Assembly: GCA_002392655.1 (NCBI GenBank) | Contig: DGHK01000014.1 | Span: 4,138 to 20,838, forward strand | From: Lachnospiraceae bacterium UBA3850 | GTDB lineage: Bacteria; Bacillota; Clostridia; Lachnospirales; Lachnospiraceae | DNA length: 16,701 nt | Direction of reading: 5' to 3' | Part shown: positions 8,360 through 16,418 of the stretch, piece by piece | How positions within the stretch are numbered: position 1 is the stretch's first letter | How the letters are laid out: each line of letters starts with the position of its first letter | The notes under the pieces: model-generated | The model's database searches: none | The model's input: the letters and a program-made list of their open reading frames with translations, nothing else | What the model was told of the DNA's origin: nothing | Translations under genes and position numbers: made by a program

Positions 8360-10168
8360 TTAATTAAAAATATATATTAATACTATTAGCAAGGCTATAG
8401 CTGCTAAAGCACAAAAAGCCATAATTTCATTATTCTTTTTTTCTCTTTCTTGTTTTTCTTTCTCTAGACGCTGGAGTTCTTTTATCTTTGCTTCACATTC
8501 AGCTTTTATCTTTTCCGAATCCTTATATCCAGATAATTTTTGAAAATCATCAAATAACCACTCAAAATCCATTTCACTTTCTGCGTTTTCAAATTCTTCA
8601 CAACATGAAACATAATCATTTTCTCTTTCTGCTTCCGCCTCTAAACGCTGACTTTTTATTTCTTCCTCTTTGGTATTAATGAAATTCTCATATTCGTTTT
8701 TAATTCTTGCTTTCTCAGTATTATTATGTTCTTTTTCCTCATCTATACGTTTATTAAGCTCATTAAAATACCGTTCTTTAGTTGATTTAATTTTTTCTTC
8801 TATTTCACCCTTAGCGAATCTTTCAGCCTTTTTCCAATCGCTGTCATCAAAAATGCCTTTTTCTCTTTTTAATCCTTCTAGCCCTTTTAGCTTTGAAACG
8901 AATTTTAGATCAAATTCAAACTGTGGTGTTATATCTGACATTTCATAATAATTAGCTATAACGTTTTCTTTAACTATCGATTGGATTCTTTCTTTATCTG
9001 TTTCACATGCAACTAATTCATTTTCTGATACATTATCTAATCTCTCAATATACTTTTTTAGAAAGTCATCCAAATTTGAACATTTTCTTTTCGCCAAAAA
9101 CAAACCTAAGTGCGCACTTGCATTTTCTGCATCCTTATATAACGCCTGATCAAAATATTCTATTGCTTTATCCCAGTCACCATCTTCGAGAGAAAAGTAT
9201 CCTCTTTTTGATGTAGCATTTCCATCACTGGCAAGAACGCCTGACATATCAAGGGGTTTTTCCGTCTTTTTATCCTTTCCGAAAATCTTATCTATTCCAC
9301 GAAGCAGATCTTGGGTTGCTCCTACTTTTCCCATATCCTGTGCTTGAAGAACAGCAAATTCTTTCGGCATATCATAAGCATCAATACCTTTGTAGCACGG
9401 AATCAGAACTTTGTTTTGATCTTGTTCCATCAACTGTAAGAATCTACTCCATTCATTCTTAACCCATACTGCATTGTAAAATTTGTATGATGTACCAAAT
9501 GCGAGCATTACCTTAGCCGAATTAAGCGCCGCAAAAATATACGGTTCATATTCCTTTCCCAGTTTATCTTCTAAAGTAATACGAGAAAAGAAAACCTTGT
9601 ACCCCTTATCGATTAATAAATCATACACATTCTGAGCTAATACACTATCAATTGTACGTTCTCCATTTTCATCTGTTTCCTTATAACATATGAAGATATC
9701 GTATGGCTCTTCCTTTGATGAAACTAATAAGATATTTTTCCGGAGTTCTTCTATACTTTTTGCTTCTTCTCTATACACATCCATTGCGATTGTATCAGAG
9801 TTTTCCATAACCAATTCAAAATTAGCATCATCAAATATTCCATCATAAGAAGACCTATGACAGGTTGGAATCTTCCTTCCCGTCTTAGGATCATCCACAT
9901 ATTCGATACCGTACTTACAAAGCACAAGCCCCCAATACGCTTCTGCCTCGTCCTGGTATTCCGATACTATTGATTCATAAACACCGGCTGCTTTATCAAA
10001 TTCACAAGCGGATCTGAGTTTATTTGCTCTTTCATATAATTTAAGACGCTTTTCATCGTCAGTATTTGGAATTGTTTGTTTGCTACCACAATACTCGCAT
10101 TCACATACAGTAGAATCCGGAGATATGACTAAGTCTCCTCCACACATTTTGCATTTAATTATTGCCAT
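8360..10168 (-). CDS. TIR-domain protein with N-terminal zinc ribbon, TPR-like and coiled-coil regions and a C-terminal membrane anchor (602 aa)
   Basis: TIR domains in bacteria usually cleave NAD+ or act in protein assembly. Domains in order: a zinc ribbon with Cys6/Cys9 and Cys24/Cys27; a helical TPR-like stretch (about 38-85); a TIR domain (about 155-292) opening YDIFICYKETDENGERTIDS. In LGKEYEPYIFAALNSAKV, Glu208 aligns by eye with the catalytic Glu of TIR NADases, and WVKNEWSRF (235-243) is a box-3-like element. Then come a second TPR-like repeat (about 322-357), long charged coiled coil (about 445-580) and a terminal hydrophobic helix (583-600). The product is expected to be tail-anchored with the TIR domain in the cytoplasm. 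The start codon overlaps the preceding gene by ten bases, with AAGGGG upstream. Its first 300 residues match the 873-aa paralogue at about 85% by hand count. NADase activity is inferred, not shown. Confidence 0.88.
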   Translation of the reverse strand: MAIIKCKMCGGDLVISPDSTVCECEYCGSKQTIPNTDDEKRLKLYERANKLRSACEFDKAAGVYESIVSEYQDEAEAYWGLVLCKYGIEYVDDPKTGRKIPTCHRSSYDGIFDDANFELVMENSDTIAMDVYREEAKSIEELRKNILLVSSKEEPYDIFICYKETDENGERTIDSVLAQNVYDLLIDKGYKVFFSRITLEDKLGKEYEPYIFAALNSAKVMLAFGTSYKFYNAVWVKNEWSRFLQLMEQDQNKVLIPCYKGIDAYDMPKEFAVLQAQDMGKVGATQDLLRGIDKIFGKDKKTEKPLDMSGVLASDGNATSKRGYFSLEDGDWDKAIEYFDQALYKDAENASAHLGLFLAKRKCSNLDDFLKKYIERLDNVSENELVACETDKERIQSIVKENVIANYYEMSDITPQFEFDLKFVSKLKGLEGLKREKGIFDDSDWKKAERFAKGEIEEKIKSTKERYFNELNKRIDEEKEHNNTEKARIKNEYENFINTKEEEIKSQRLEAEAERENDYVSCCEEFENAESEMDFEWLFDDFQKLSGYKDSEKIKAECEAKIKELQRLEKEKQEREKKNNEIMAFCALAAIALLIVLIYIFN

Positions 10169-10635
10169 AAAAATATCCCCTTCTTTTTCTCCATTCTATT
10201 CCAAACCTTATGAATATTCGCAAAGTAATCCTCATCAGCACTCCCGCTTTTTGCCTCAATCAGCGGGATTAACCTAGGCATTACTCCTCTTCTTTCGTCA
10301 TCAAAGTATCCATGTGATAACTCATAAAACGTACCAAAATCATATATTCCTTCATTGATACCTACACAAAACCTTTCTACGTCCGCCAGATACCCACTTA
10401 GCTTTTTATAATCGTCTGACTGCTTATATTCCGTCACATTTCTTATTTCGGATGGCGACCATGTGTTCAAATAGTTAAATGTATCTTTTTGAAGAATAGA
10501 GTATGCATCCAAAGTATCCTTCTGTGCATTTCTCTTTTTGTCTTTGTAATAGGTATATACGCCAAAACAACCAATAGATATTCCAGCAACCGCAGCGATT
10601 ATTTCTGTTATACCACTTAACATTGTTAAAATCAT
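10159..10635 (-). CDS. Small membrane-anchored protein, possibly DUF4760-like, between the two TIR genes
   Basis: The 158-residue reading from ATG 10635 has AGAGGG upstream. A start six codons earlier is possible but has no such site. One N-terminal membrane helix (about 8-30, GITEIIAAVAGISIGCFGVY) is followed by a basic KDKKR flank and a soluble helical domain. That domain contains DAYSILQKDTFNYLNTW, RNVTEYKQSDDYKKLSGYL and VERFCVGINEGIYDFGTFYE, then FDDERRGVMPRLIPLIE. The pattern of a membrane anchor plus an all-helical domain recalls DUF4760, an assignment from memory. The gene begins 36 bases after the first TIR gene and overlaps the start of the second by ten bases. It is therefore tied into the TIR operon and may be an adaptor or inhibitor at the membrane. 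No catalytic motif is visible. Confidence 0.75.
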   Translation of the reverse strand: MILTMLSGITEIIAAVAGISIGCFGVYTYYKDKKRNAQKDTLDAYSILQKDTFNYLNTWSPSEIRNVTEYKQSDDYKKLSGYLADVERFCVGINEGIYDFGTFYELSHGYFDDERRGVMPRLIPLIEAKSGSADEDYFANIHKVWNRMEKKKGIFLWQ

Positions 10636-10671
10636 TCTTAGCCCTCTTATCATTGTTGAAGAATATTTACT

Positions 10672-13293
10672 TTACTTCTTTTTATATTTCCATGTAATGG
10701 AGTTCTCAACATCATTTTTGCTATCATTATATTCATCAAGAATTTCCATCGATCCATCATTTATTATTATTATTTTTTTAGTGCTAATTGAATAATCCAT
10801 AGAAAGATACTCTTGATAATAATCCCCATCTATATATTTGATTTCATCGTAATAGTAACCATCATAACCATCAGGAGTTTTAATCACTCCATCATTAATA
10901 GACAACCAGTCGTCATCTAAAAATGAACCAGTTAGATAGTCCGTATTATTTTTATTATTCTTTGATGTAACACATTCCCATTCACCATTTAGTGACGAGA
11001 CAAATGCAAGAACCTCATTATTTTCCATGCATTCTTCTAAATTATAATCTTTTGAATAATCCTTTATCGTTTTATATAATTCTGCGAGATTATGCTCCTG
11101 TCCATCATCAAGTGTTCTTAATTCAGTTATCACATCGCAAACATCGATTGCCTTGGGATGATCATATTTTATTTTTGCAACATATGTATCGTTTCTTTTG
11201 TAACCGTAATAAGCATTCAGTGCATCATCAATCTTACCGTTTTTTAACAATTTATCAATATTATCATTTGCTTTATTGACACATTCTTTAATTCTCTCTT
11301 CTTTCTCCGCATAATGATCTATCTCATTGAACGCATCAATTGCGGCTGAATACTTCCCCTCATCCATGAGTTTTTCTGCAGCTTCAACTTTAGCATTTCG
11401 GTCTGACTCAATTTTATTGCTTTTAATTACACTTTTTACTATAATGAGCGCCACTACAGCTACTACAGCCAATCCAATGCACAAAAAAACAACTTTGCTT
11501 ATTTTTTCTTTTTTTTCTATCAAATCCTGTCTTTTTTGCGCTTCTAACCGTGATTCTTCCCTCACTTTTTCTTTTATTTCTTTTATCCTTGTACCGCACT
11601 CATCCGCCTTTCCATTTGATTCTTTATAACCGAGCATCTTTCGAAATTCGCTTTGCAAATCCTTATACTCTTTTTCCGAAGAAGCAGTTTCATATTTTTT
11701 ACATAATTCAGCATACCTTTCTTCACGTTGTTTTTGAGCTGTTTCATTTTGATACTCAACTCTTTGTTTAGTTTTCTCTACAAATTCATCATATTCCTTA
11801 CAAATTCTTTCTTTTTCATCATTATCTTTTTTTACTTCTTCCTCTATCTTCTCATCGATACAATTCAAATATTGTTCTGCTTGTTCATCAAGCAGTCGTT
11901 TTAAATCCTCATCTGCAAAACGCTCCACCTTATCGAGTTTTCCAATTGTTAATATAGTCCATCCATGACTTGAAAAAGCCGTCCTCATTTTTTTCAGTCT
12001 GTCAACTTTAGACTCATATGTGAAATCATATACAAACTGTTCTTTAATATTTTCTTCATCCAAAAAACCATACACACAATAATCTCGAGCAATACTATTA
12101 ATTATTTCATCCTTAGGCTCACAGGCGCTCAATGTTTCCGTCTTTACACCCTCGAAATCATTACACTTTTTCTTTACATATTCTTCTAAACTTGAACAAT
12201 TCTCATCCGCTAAAAAAATACCTAGGTATGAATTGCCATTCTCAGGATTAATATCTAAAGCTCTCTCAAAGAATTCCTTAGCTCGATCATACTTTCTTTC
12301 CTCTAATGACAAGAAGCCTCTCTTACATAATGAACTATCATTTGCCGCTTGATTTGTAACACTATTCTCTATCACGGTATTACTAACAACTTTTTTATCC
12401 CTATCAAATATCTTATCAATACCACGGAGTAAATCCTGAATTGCACCTACCTTACCCATATCTTGAGCCTGAAGTCTCGCAAACTCTTTCGGCATATCGT
12501 AAGCATCTATATCCTTGAAGCATGGAATAAGTGTTTTCTTCTGACCAGACTCCATCAACTGAAGGAATCTACTCCACTCATTTTTTACCCAAACCGCATT
12601 GTAATAATCATATGTCGTCCCGAACGCCAGCATAACCTTTGCAGAATTAAGTGCAGCAAAAATATATGGTTCATATTCCTGTCCCAATTTATCCTCAAGA
12701 GTAATCCTCGAGAAGAAAACCTTGTAGTCCTTCTCTACAAGAGCATCATACACATCCTGAGCAATAACACTATCAACCGTTCTTTGTCCATTATCATCGG
12801 TTTCTTTATAGCAAATAAAGATATCATAAGGTTCTTCCTTCGAAGAAACTTCGACTATACTTTTTCTTAATTCTTCAATCTGTTTAGCTTCTTCTCTATA
12901 TACTCCTCTTGCTACAACATCTGAGTTTTCCATAACTAACTCAAAGTTGCTATCATCCATAACACTATCAAAAGAAGATCTATGACAGGTCGGAATCTTC
13001 TTTCCCGTTTTTGGATCATCTACATACTCGATACCATACTTGCACAATACAAGTCCCCAATACGCTTCGGCCTCATCCTGGTATTCTGATACTATTGATT
13101 CATATACACCGGCTGCCTTATCAAACTCACAACCAGATCTAAGCTTATTCGCACGCTCATACAACTTTAATCTTTTCTCATCATCTGTGGTTGGAATCGT
13201 TTGTTTACTTCCACAATATTCGCATTCACAAATAGATGAATCTGGTATGATTTTTAATTCTCCGCCACACATTTTACATTTGATAATTGTCAT
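10672..13293 (-). CDS. TIR-domain transmembrane protein with N-terminal zinc ribbon and large extracellular sensor-like tail (873 aa)
   Basis: This is the larger TIR paralogue. From ATG 13293 (AAAGGGGG upstream) it has a zinc ribbon (Cys6/Cys9, Cys24/Cys27), a TPR-like helical region, and a TIR domain (about 155-292) with YDIFICYKETDDNGQR. It also has LGQEYEPYIFAALNSAKV, with candidate catalytic Glu208, and WVKNEWSRF. A TPR-like repeat follows (about 322-362), then coiled coil (about 455-598) and one membrane helix (599-620). A long outer part includes a further TPR-like segment (about 632-700). It ends in a beta-rich domain starting LNGEWECV (768-870) that resembles the lipocalin-like tails of Firmicute surface proteins. 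The layout suggests a receptor with an outside sensing part and a cytoplasmic TIR effector. Ligand and reaction product are unknown. Confidence 0.88.
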   Translation of the reverse strand: MTIIKCKMCGGELKIIPDSSICECEYCGSKQTIPTTDDEKRLKLYERANKLRSGCEFDKAAGVYESIVSEYQDEAEAYWGLVLCKYGIEYVDDPKTGKKIPTCHRSSFDSVMDDSNFELVMENSDVVARGVYREEAKQIEELRKSIVEVSSKEEPYDIFICYKETDDNGQRTVDSVIAQDVYDALVEKDYKVFFSRITLEDKLGQEYEPYIFAALNSAKVMLAFGTTYDYYNAVWVKNEWSRFLQLMESGQKKTLIPCFKDIDAYDMPKEFARLQAQDMGKVGAIQDLLRGIDKIFDRDKKVVSNTVIENSVTNQAANDSSLCKRGFLSLEERKYDRAKEFFERALDINPENGNSYLGIFLADENCSSLEEYVKKKCNDFEGVKTETLSACEPKDEIINSIARDYCVYGFLDEENIKEQFVYDFTYESKVDRLKKMRTAFSSHGWTILTIGKLDKVERFADEDLKRLLDEQAEQYLNCIDEKIEEEVKKDNDEKERICKEYDEFVEKTKQRVEYQNETAQKQREERYAELCKKYETASSEKEYKDLQSEFRKMLGYKESNGKADECGTRIKEIKEKVREESRLEAQKRQDLIEKKEKISKVVFLCIGLAVVAVVALIIVKSVIKSNKIESDRNAKVEAAEKLMDEGKYSAAIDAFNEIDHYAEKEERIKECVNKANDNIDKLLKNGKIDDALNAYYGYKRNDTYVAKIKYDHPKAIDVCDVITELRTLDDGQEHNLAELYKTIKDYSKDYNLEECMENNEVLAFVSSLNGEWECVTSKNNKNNTDYLTGSFLDDDWLSINDGVIKTPDGYDGYYYDEIKYIDGDYYQEYLSMDYSISTKKIIIINDGSMEILDEYNDSKNDVENSITWKYKKK

Positions 13294-13348
13294 TAATCTC
13301 TGCCCCCTTTATACATTCTTTATACTGTAGCTATTTATGTACAGTCAG

Positions 13349-13822
13349 TCAGATTTTTAGGTTTTCATATGTTGCATATGCCGCACCAACTGCACAGCCA
13401 ACACCTATAAATAACTCATTAATAATAGAACTTTTGTTATTTTTCTCTTTTATCACCCGATCAGCATAATCCGTAACATCGTAACTATTTGCCCCGTTTT
13501 TGTCATTCGTTCCATTATACTGAAGCAGCTGATCTCGAATAAGCTCTCCAATCATTAAGTCAAATGATTTTTTTGAAACTCCCACTGTATTATTATCTAC
13601 GAACTTATTTTCAGATGTCGCTCTTAATATCACATATTTTCTATCATTTCTTGACTTAAATTTAATATTCTTTAGATTATATGGATATCTACAACTGTCA
13701 GGAATGTAGTATACTCCGTCCTTATAATATGCTCCTACGACTTTATCAATATTCTTTTTTACTGTATTACTTTTCAAACCATATCTTTTTGCAAATGTAT
13801 CAATCGAAACATAATCATTCAT
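13349..13822 (-). CDS. Protein with possible N-terminal HTH and C-terminal hydrophobic tail, in the SPFH-TIR operon
   Basis: I do not recognise this 157-residue protein. Its start, VSIDTFAKRYGLKSNTVKKN, followed by VYYIPD, resembles the MerR/excisionase-type helix-turn-helix plus wing (about 4-42), but without the usual arginine pattern. The middle is polar. Residues 133-152 (IINELFIGVGCAVGAAYATY) form a Gly/Ala-rich hydrophobic segment that could insert into or lie on the membrane. The start codon overlaps the upstream gene by eight bases, so translation is coupled. The first TIR gene follows after 55 bases. A DNA-binding-like module on a membrane-tail protein is unusual. The module may instead bind a protein, serving as an adaptor in the membrane complex proposed here. 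Confidence 0.65.
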   Translation of the reverse strand: MNDYVSIDTFAKRYGLKSNTVKKNIDKVVGAYYKDGVYYIPDSCRYPYNLKNIKFKSRNDRKYVILRATSENKFVDNNTVGVSKKSFDLMIGELIRDQLLQYNGTNDKNGANSYDVTDYADRVIKEKNNKSSIINELFIGVGCAVGAAYATYENLKI

Positions 13823-14093
13823 CTATTATTGATTTAATCCCCTCAATATTATTCTCAAGTATTTTTAAAGACCTCATTACCTCATCAACATATCGCTCCG
13901 AACATTCTCTTTCGGACATATAATCATCTATATACTTCTCAACAAAAACTCGATTCATTCGTATTGTTTTTGCTGTTTTATCATCTATTTTTCTTTCAGT
14001 CATATCATCATTATGGCTGATTTCTAATAGTTCTTTTTTGATCTTATTAAATCTATCAACAATTCTTTTATTTACTTCTTGCATTTCTAACAT
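13815..14093 (-). CDS. Small charged, helical protein of the SPFH-TIR operon
   Basis: The 92-residue reading begins at ATG 14093, one base after the stop codon of the membrane protein gene (TGAGATG), so translation is probably coupled. An upstream in-frame start at 14120 would overlap that gene by 26 bases and has no better ribosome binding site. The sequence is almost all helix-forming and highly charged, from MLEMQEVNKRIVDRFNKIKK to VDEVMRSLKILENNIEGIK, with heptad-like spacing that suggests coiled coil. There is no signal, membrane helix or catalytic motif. It is unassigned and is probably a structural or adaptor subunit, since it is locked between two membrane-associated partners. Confidence 0.65.
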   Translation of the reverse strand: MLEMQEVNKRIVDRFNKIKKELLEISHNDDMTERKIDDKTAKTIRMNRVFVEKYIDDYMSERECSERYVDEVMRSLKILENNIEGIKSIIDE

Positions 14094-14094
14094 C

Positions 14095-14790
14095 TCACTT
14101 ATTCTTCTTACACTCTGCATTTCTATTACTCAGCAATTCACTAATAGCAGAAATCATCTGTAAACTTTCATCTGGGTTTTCGTTTATCATTCCGCCTAAT
14201 TCAGCTAATTTCTCTTTTATCTCCGCCTCTATCTCCGCTGTAGCCTCGCTCGACACCGGATCACTATACTTGAATTCCTCTGCCAGTTTTTCCATAGCTT
14301 TCCTGACATCATTATCAGCGCATCTGCCCACAAGTGAATCCACATCAACTCTGAAGGTTTCAACAGTCCTGGTTCTTGCAGCATCTCGAGCATCATGTTG
14401 TTCTATTACATCCCTGACATTATCGACTGCTATTACGCCAACAACAGAGATTCCTAAAAGGAGAAGGCCTGATACAATAACTATCCAGGAAGGAACATCG
14501 ACAAACAGTTCCAACGCTATAAAAATAATTGAAATTATTAATTGGACAGTAGTGTAATAATACCCCAATCTAAACATAGGGAATCCGTATATCTTAGACT
14601 TGAGTCCTTCACCCTTATCAAATGCGATAAATGTTATAATTGATCCTGCAAATATAGATATCATTCCAAAAGAAAAAGCAGACCACGAAGTAGCATTCCT
14701 TTCAAATGGAATTACAAAAAAAGCAACTATGAAAATGACAGCAATTACTGCATAAATTGCAACAACCGAATTTTTTCTTTTTCCACTCAA
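14095..14790 (-). CDS. Four-helix membrane protein of the SPFH-TIR operon
   Basis: The 231-residue protein starts at TTG 14790, eight bases after AGGGGG. No ATG with a comparable site is available. There are four membrane helices, at about 8-28, 36-57, 77-97 and 101-123. The pairs are separated by the FDKGEGLKSKIYGF loop, and basic residues at the N-terminus favour an inside start. A cytoplasmic C-terminal tail of about 105 residues is acidic and helical. The gene starts 17 bases after the SPFH gene stop. SPFH proteins commonly pair with a small membrane partner that holds them at the bilayer. For example, B. subtilis YdjI is encoded with the membrane proteins YdjG/YdjH. A similar anchoring role is my inference here; I see no direct sequence similarity that proves it. 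Confidence 0.75.
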   Translation of the reverse strand: MSGKRKNSVVAIYAVIAVIFIVAFFVIPFERNATSWSAFSFGMISIFAGSIITFIAFDKGEGLKSKIYGFPMFRLGYYYTTVQLIISIIFIALELFVDVPSWIVIVSGLLLLGISVVGVIAVDNVRDVIEQHDARDAARTRTVETFRVDVDSLVGRCADNDVRKAMEKLAEEFKYSDPVSSEATAEIEAEIKEKLAELGGMINENPDESLQMISAISELLSNRNAECKKNK

Positions 14791-14807
14791 TAGTCTAGTC
14801 CCCCTAT

Positions 14808-16253
14808 CTAATCCTCATTCTTTTTTTGTCCGCATTCCGGACAGAATTTACTCTTTATCCCGGAAGTACCACAATTCGGACAGGTCCAGCCGCTATCTTC
14901 AACGGGTTTAGGGCTACCACACTCCGGACAGAATTTACTTGTAATACTCTTTGTTCCGCACTTCGGACAATTCCAGGTATCCGGAACATTTACTACTGGT
15001 TTAGGTTCACCACAGTCCGGACAGAATTTACTACTGATTCCACCCTTACCGCACTTAGGGCATATCCAAGAATCATTTACCTGACCTGAAACTACAGCAC
15101 CGAATCCACTACCAACCTGTGCGGAGTTATCCATTATTGGACTCATTGCTTCTTTCGTCATATTCATAACTCCACCCATTGCACCGAGCGTAACGCCAAG
15201 TCCGGCTATATCGCCTATTCCGCCTCCACCACCGGAACCATTTCCTGTGATACCATTCTGCATAGCTTCCATACCAACCTGTCTTGCAGTTTCCTGCTGG
15301 TATGTATAGCCCTTTGCCTGCATTTCTGCTGCCTCAGCGAACGCCTGCATTTTATATGCATCAGCCTCTGCCTGTGCTTTGATTCTGAGAGCATCGGCCT
15401 CTCCTTGTGCACCAACCATTTTAAGCTGAGCTTCTGTCTGAGCTTCGACAACTTTTCTCTTCTGTGCAGCCTCAGCTTCAGCTTTTCTTACCTCTTCTTC
15501 TCTTACCTTGAGTGTACGATCAGCAAACTGCTGTTTAAGTCGTCTAAAGTTCGGATCGTCATCCGGAGTCATAATGGTGGTAATGAAAAACTCAGGCATT
15601 ACCATTCCATAATCGTCCAGATTCTCATTTATCGCTTCCCTCATTGCAGATGACAACTCATCCAGATGTTCATCCACCTCAAGGATATTAATATTTTCTT
15701 CCTTGATTATTCTCGCGAGATAAGATTTTACTCTATTCATTACAAGTGACTTAAACTTACCCGTGGTAAATCCAGAATCACCATTAAGCACCTCACTCTG
15801 TTTGAAACCATCTGTTGTTCCCACAAGCTTGAGAATGAACTTTCTCGAATTTGTAATTCTCAAGTTAAAGCTTCCACATGCACCTATTTCTATATGCAGT
15901 CCTGATGCAGGGTCAAAAAGACGAACCTTTGAATCCGTCCCCCACTTTATTCCCATTTGAGTAGTCAGATTAACGAAATAAACCTCTGCATGAAACATAG
16001 TGTTTTCATTCGATGGAATTTTAAATGTATCTCTTATGAGAGGTATATTTTCTGTTTCGAGTGTATATCTACCTGAGCCAAACAGATCTAAGGCTTTTCC
16101 ATTTTTATAAAAAATAGCTTCCTGTGATTCATGCACAATAAGTTGAGAACCGGTATTAAAGTCTTCAACAGGGTGTTTCCAAGCAAAGACATCATTCGGT
16201 CCTTCGTACTTTATTACGCTTATAACTCCTTCATTATTATCTTTTTTACCCAT
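14808..16253 (-). CDS. SPFH-domain (stomatin/flotillin-like, YdjI-type) protein with three C-terminal zinc ribbons
   Basis: SPFH proteins form membrane-associated oligomeric scaffolds. This 481-residue protein lacks a membrane helix. The SPFH domain occupies about 10-245, with VISVIKYEGPNDVFAWKHP near the start and FFITTIMTPDDDPNFRRL at the end. It is followed by an Ala/Glu/Gln coiled coil (about 246-330) and a Gly-rich linker (338-361). Three zinc ribbons follow, each CPxCG-type with two Cys pairs: 398/401 with 411/414, 429/432 with 442/445, and 458/461 with 471/474. This layout matches the YdjI/virion-core-like SPFH branch. The start has GGGGGAT upstream. It is the first gene of the operon, behind the promoter at 16314-16342. 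Zinc ribbons also open both TIR proteins, which suggests a shared way of docking. Confidence 0.9.
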   Translation of the reverse strand: MGKKDNNEGVISVIKYEGPNDVFAWKHPVEDFNTGSQLIVHESQEAIFYKNGKALDLFGSGRYTLETENIPLIRDTFKIPSNENTMFHAEVYFVNLTTQMGIKWGTDSKVRLFDPASGLHIEIGACGSFNLRITNSRKFILKLVGTTDGFKQSEVLNGDSGFTTGKFKSLVMNRVKSYLARIIKEENINILEVDEHLDELSSAMREAINENLDDYGMVMPEFFITTIMTPDDDPNFRRLKQQFADRTLKVREEEVRKAEAEAAQKRKVVEAQTEAQLKMVGAQGEADALRIKAQAEADAYKMQAFAEAAEMQAKGYTYQQETARQVGMEAMQNGITGNGSGGGGGIGDIAGLGVTLGAMGGVMNMTKEAMSPIMDNSAQVGSGFGAVVSGQVNDSWICPKCGKGGISSKFCPDCGEPKPVVNVPDTWNCPKCGTKSITSKFCPECGSPKPVEDSGWTCPNCGTSGIKSKFCPECGQKKNED

Positions 16254-16302
16254 TCTTTATCCCCCGATTATTTGTTGAATATTTATAAAAAAAAGCAAAA
16301 AA

Positions 16303-16320
16303 TTACTATCTATATAGTAA
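16303..16320. promoter_or_regulatory. Operator candidate O1, overlapping the -10 box of the SPFH-TIR promoter
   Basis: This is a perfect 7-bp inverted repeat, TTACTAT-ctat-ATAGTAA. Its right arm covers the -10 hexamer. The inner 16-mer TACTATCTATATAGTA (16304-16319) matches site O2 read on the other strand at 14 of 16 bases. Binding here would block RNA polymerase. Confidence 0.6.
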
Positions 16321-16342
16321 CCTTTAACAAAGGATTCGTCAA
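16314..16342 (-). promoter_or_regulatory. Sigma-A promoter of the SPFH-TIR operon
   Basis: On the - strand, TTGACG (-35, 16342-16337) is followed by a 17-base spacer and TACTAT (-10, 16319-16314). Both boxes match five of six or four of six consensus bases, at ideal spacing. The start of transcription would be near 16307, leaving a leader of about 55 bases to the SPFH start codon. No other strong promoter was seen within the operon. Confidence 0.7.
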
Positions 16343-16347
16343 CATGT

Positions 16348-16363
16348 TACTTTTTAGATAGTA
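16348..16363. promoter_or_regulatory. Operator candidate O2, upstream of the -35 box
   Basis: Read on the - strand this is TACTATCTAAAAAGTA, differing from O1 at two of 16 bases and lying in opposite orientation. The centres of O1 and O2 are 44 bases apart, about four helical turns, so two bound regulators could face the same side of the DNA. Confidence 0.5.
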
Positions 16364-16418
16364 TATTCACAAAGCCACTTATTTCTATATTTTATTTACA
16401 TTTCTCGGGGTGCTTACT

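Noticed and set aside
8360..10168. Assignment of the TIR genes to Thoeris
   Set aside because: No ThsA-like SIR2/SLOG partner is present, and the TIR proteins here are membrane-anchored with zinc ribbons and coiled coils, unlike small ThsB proteins.
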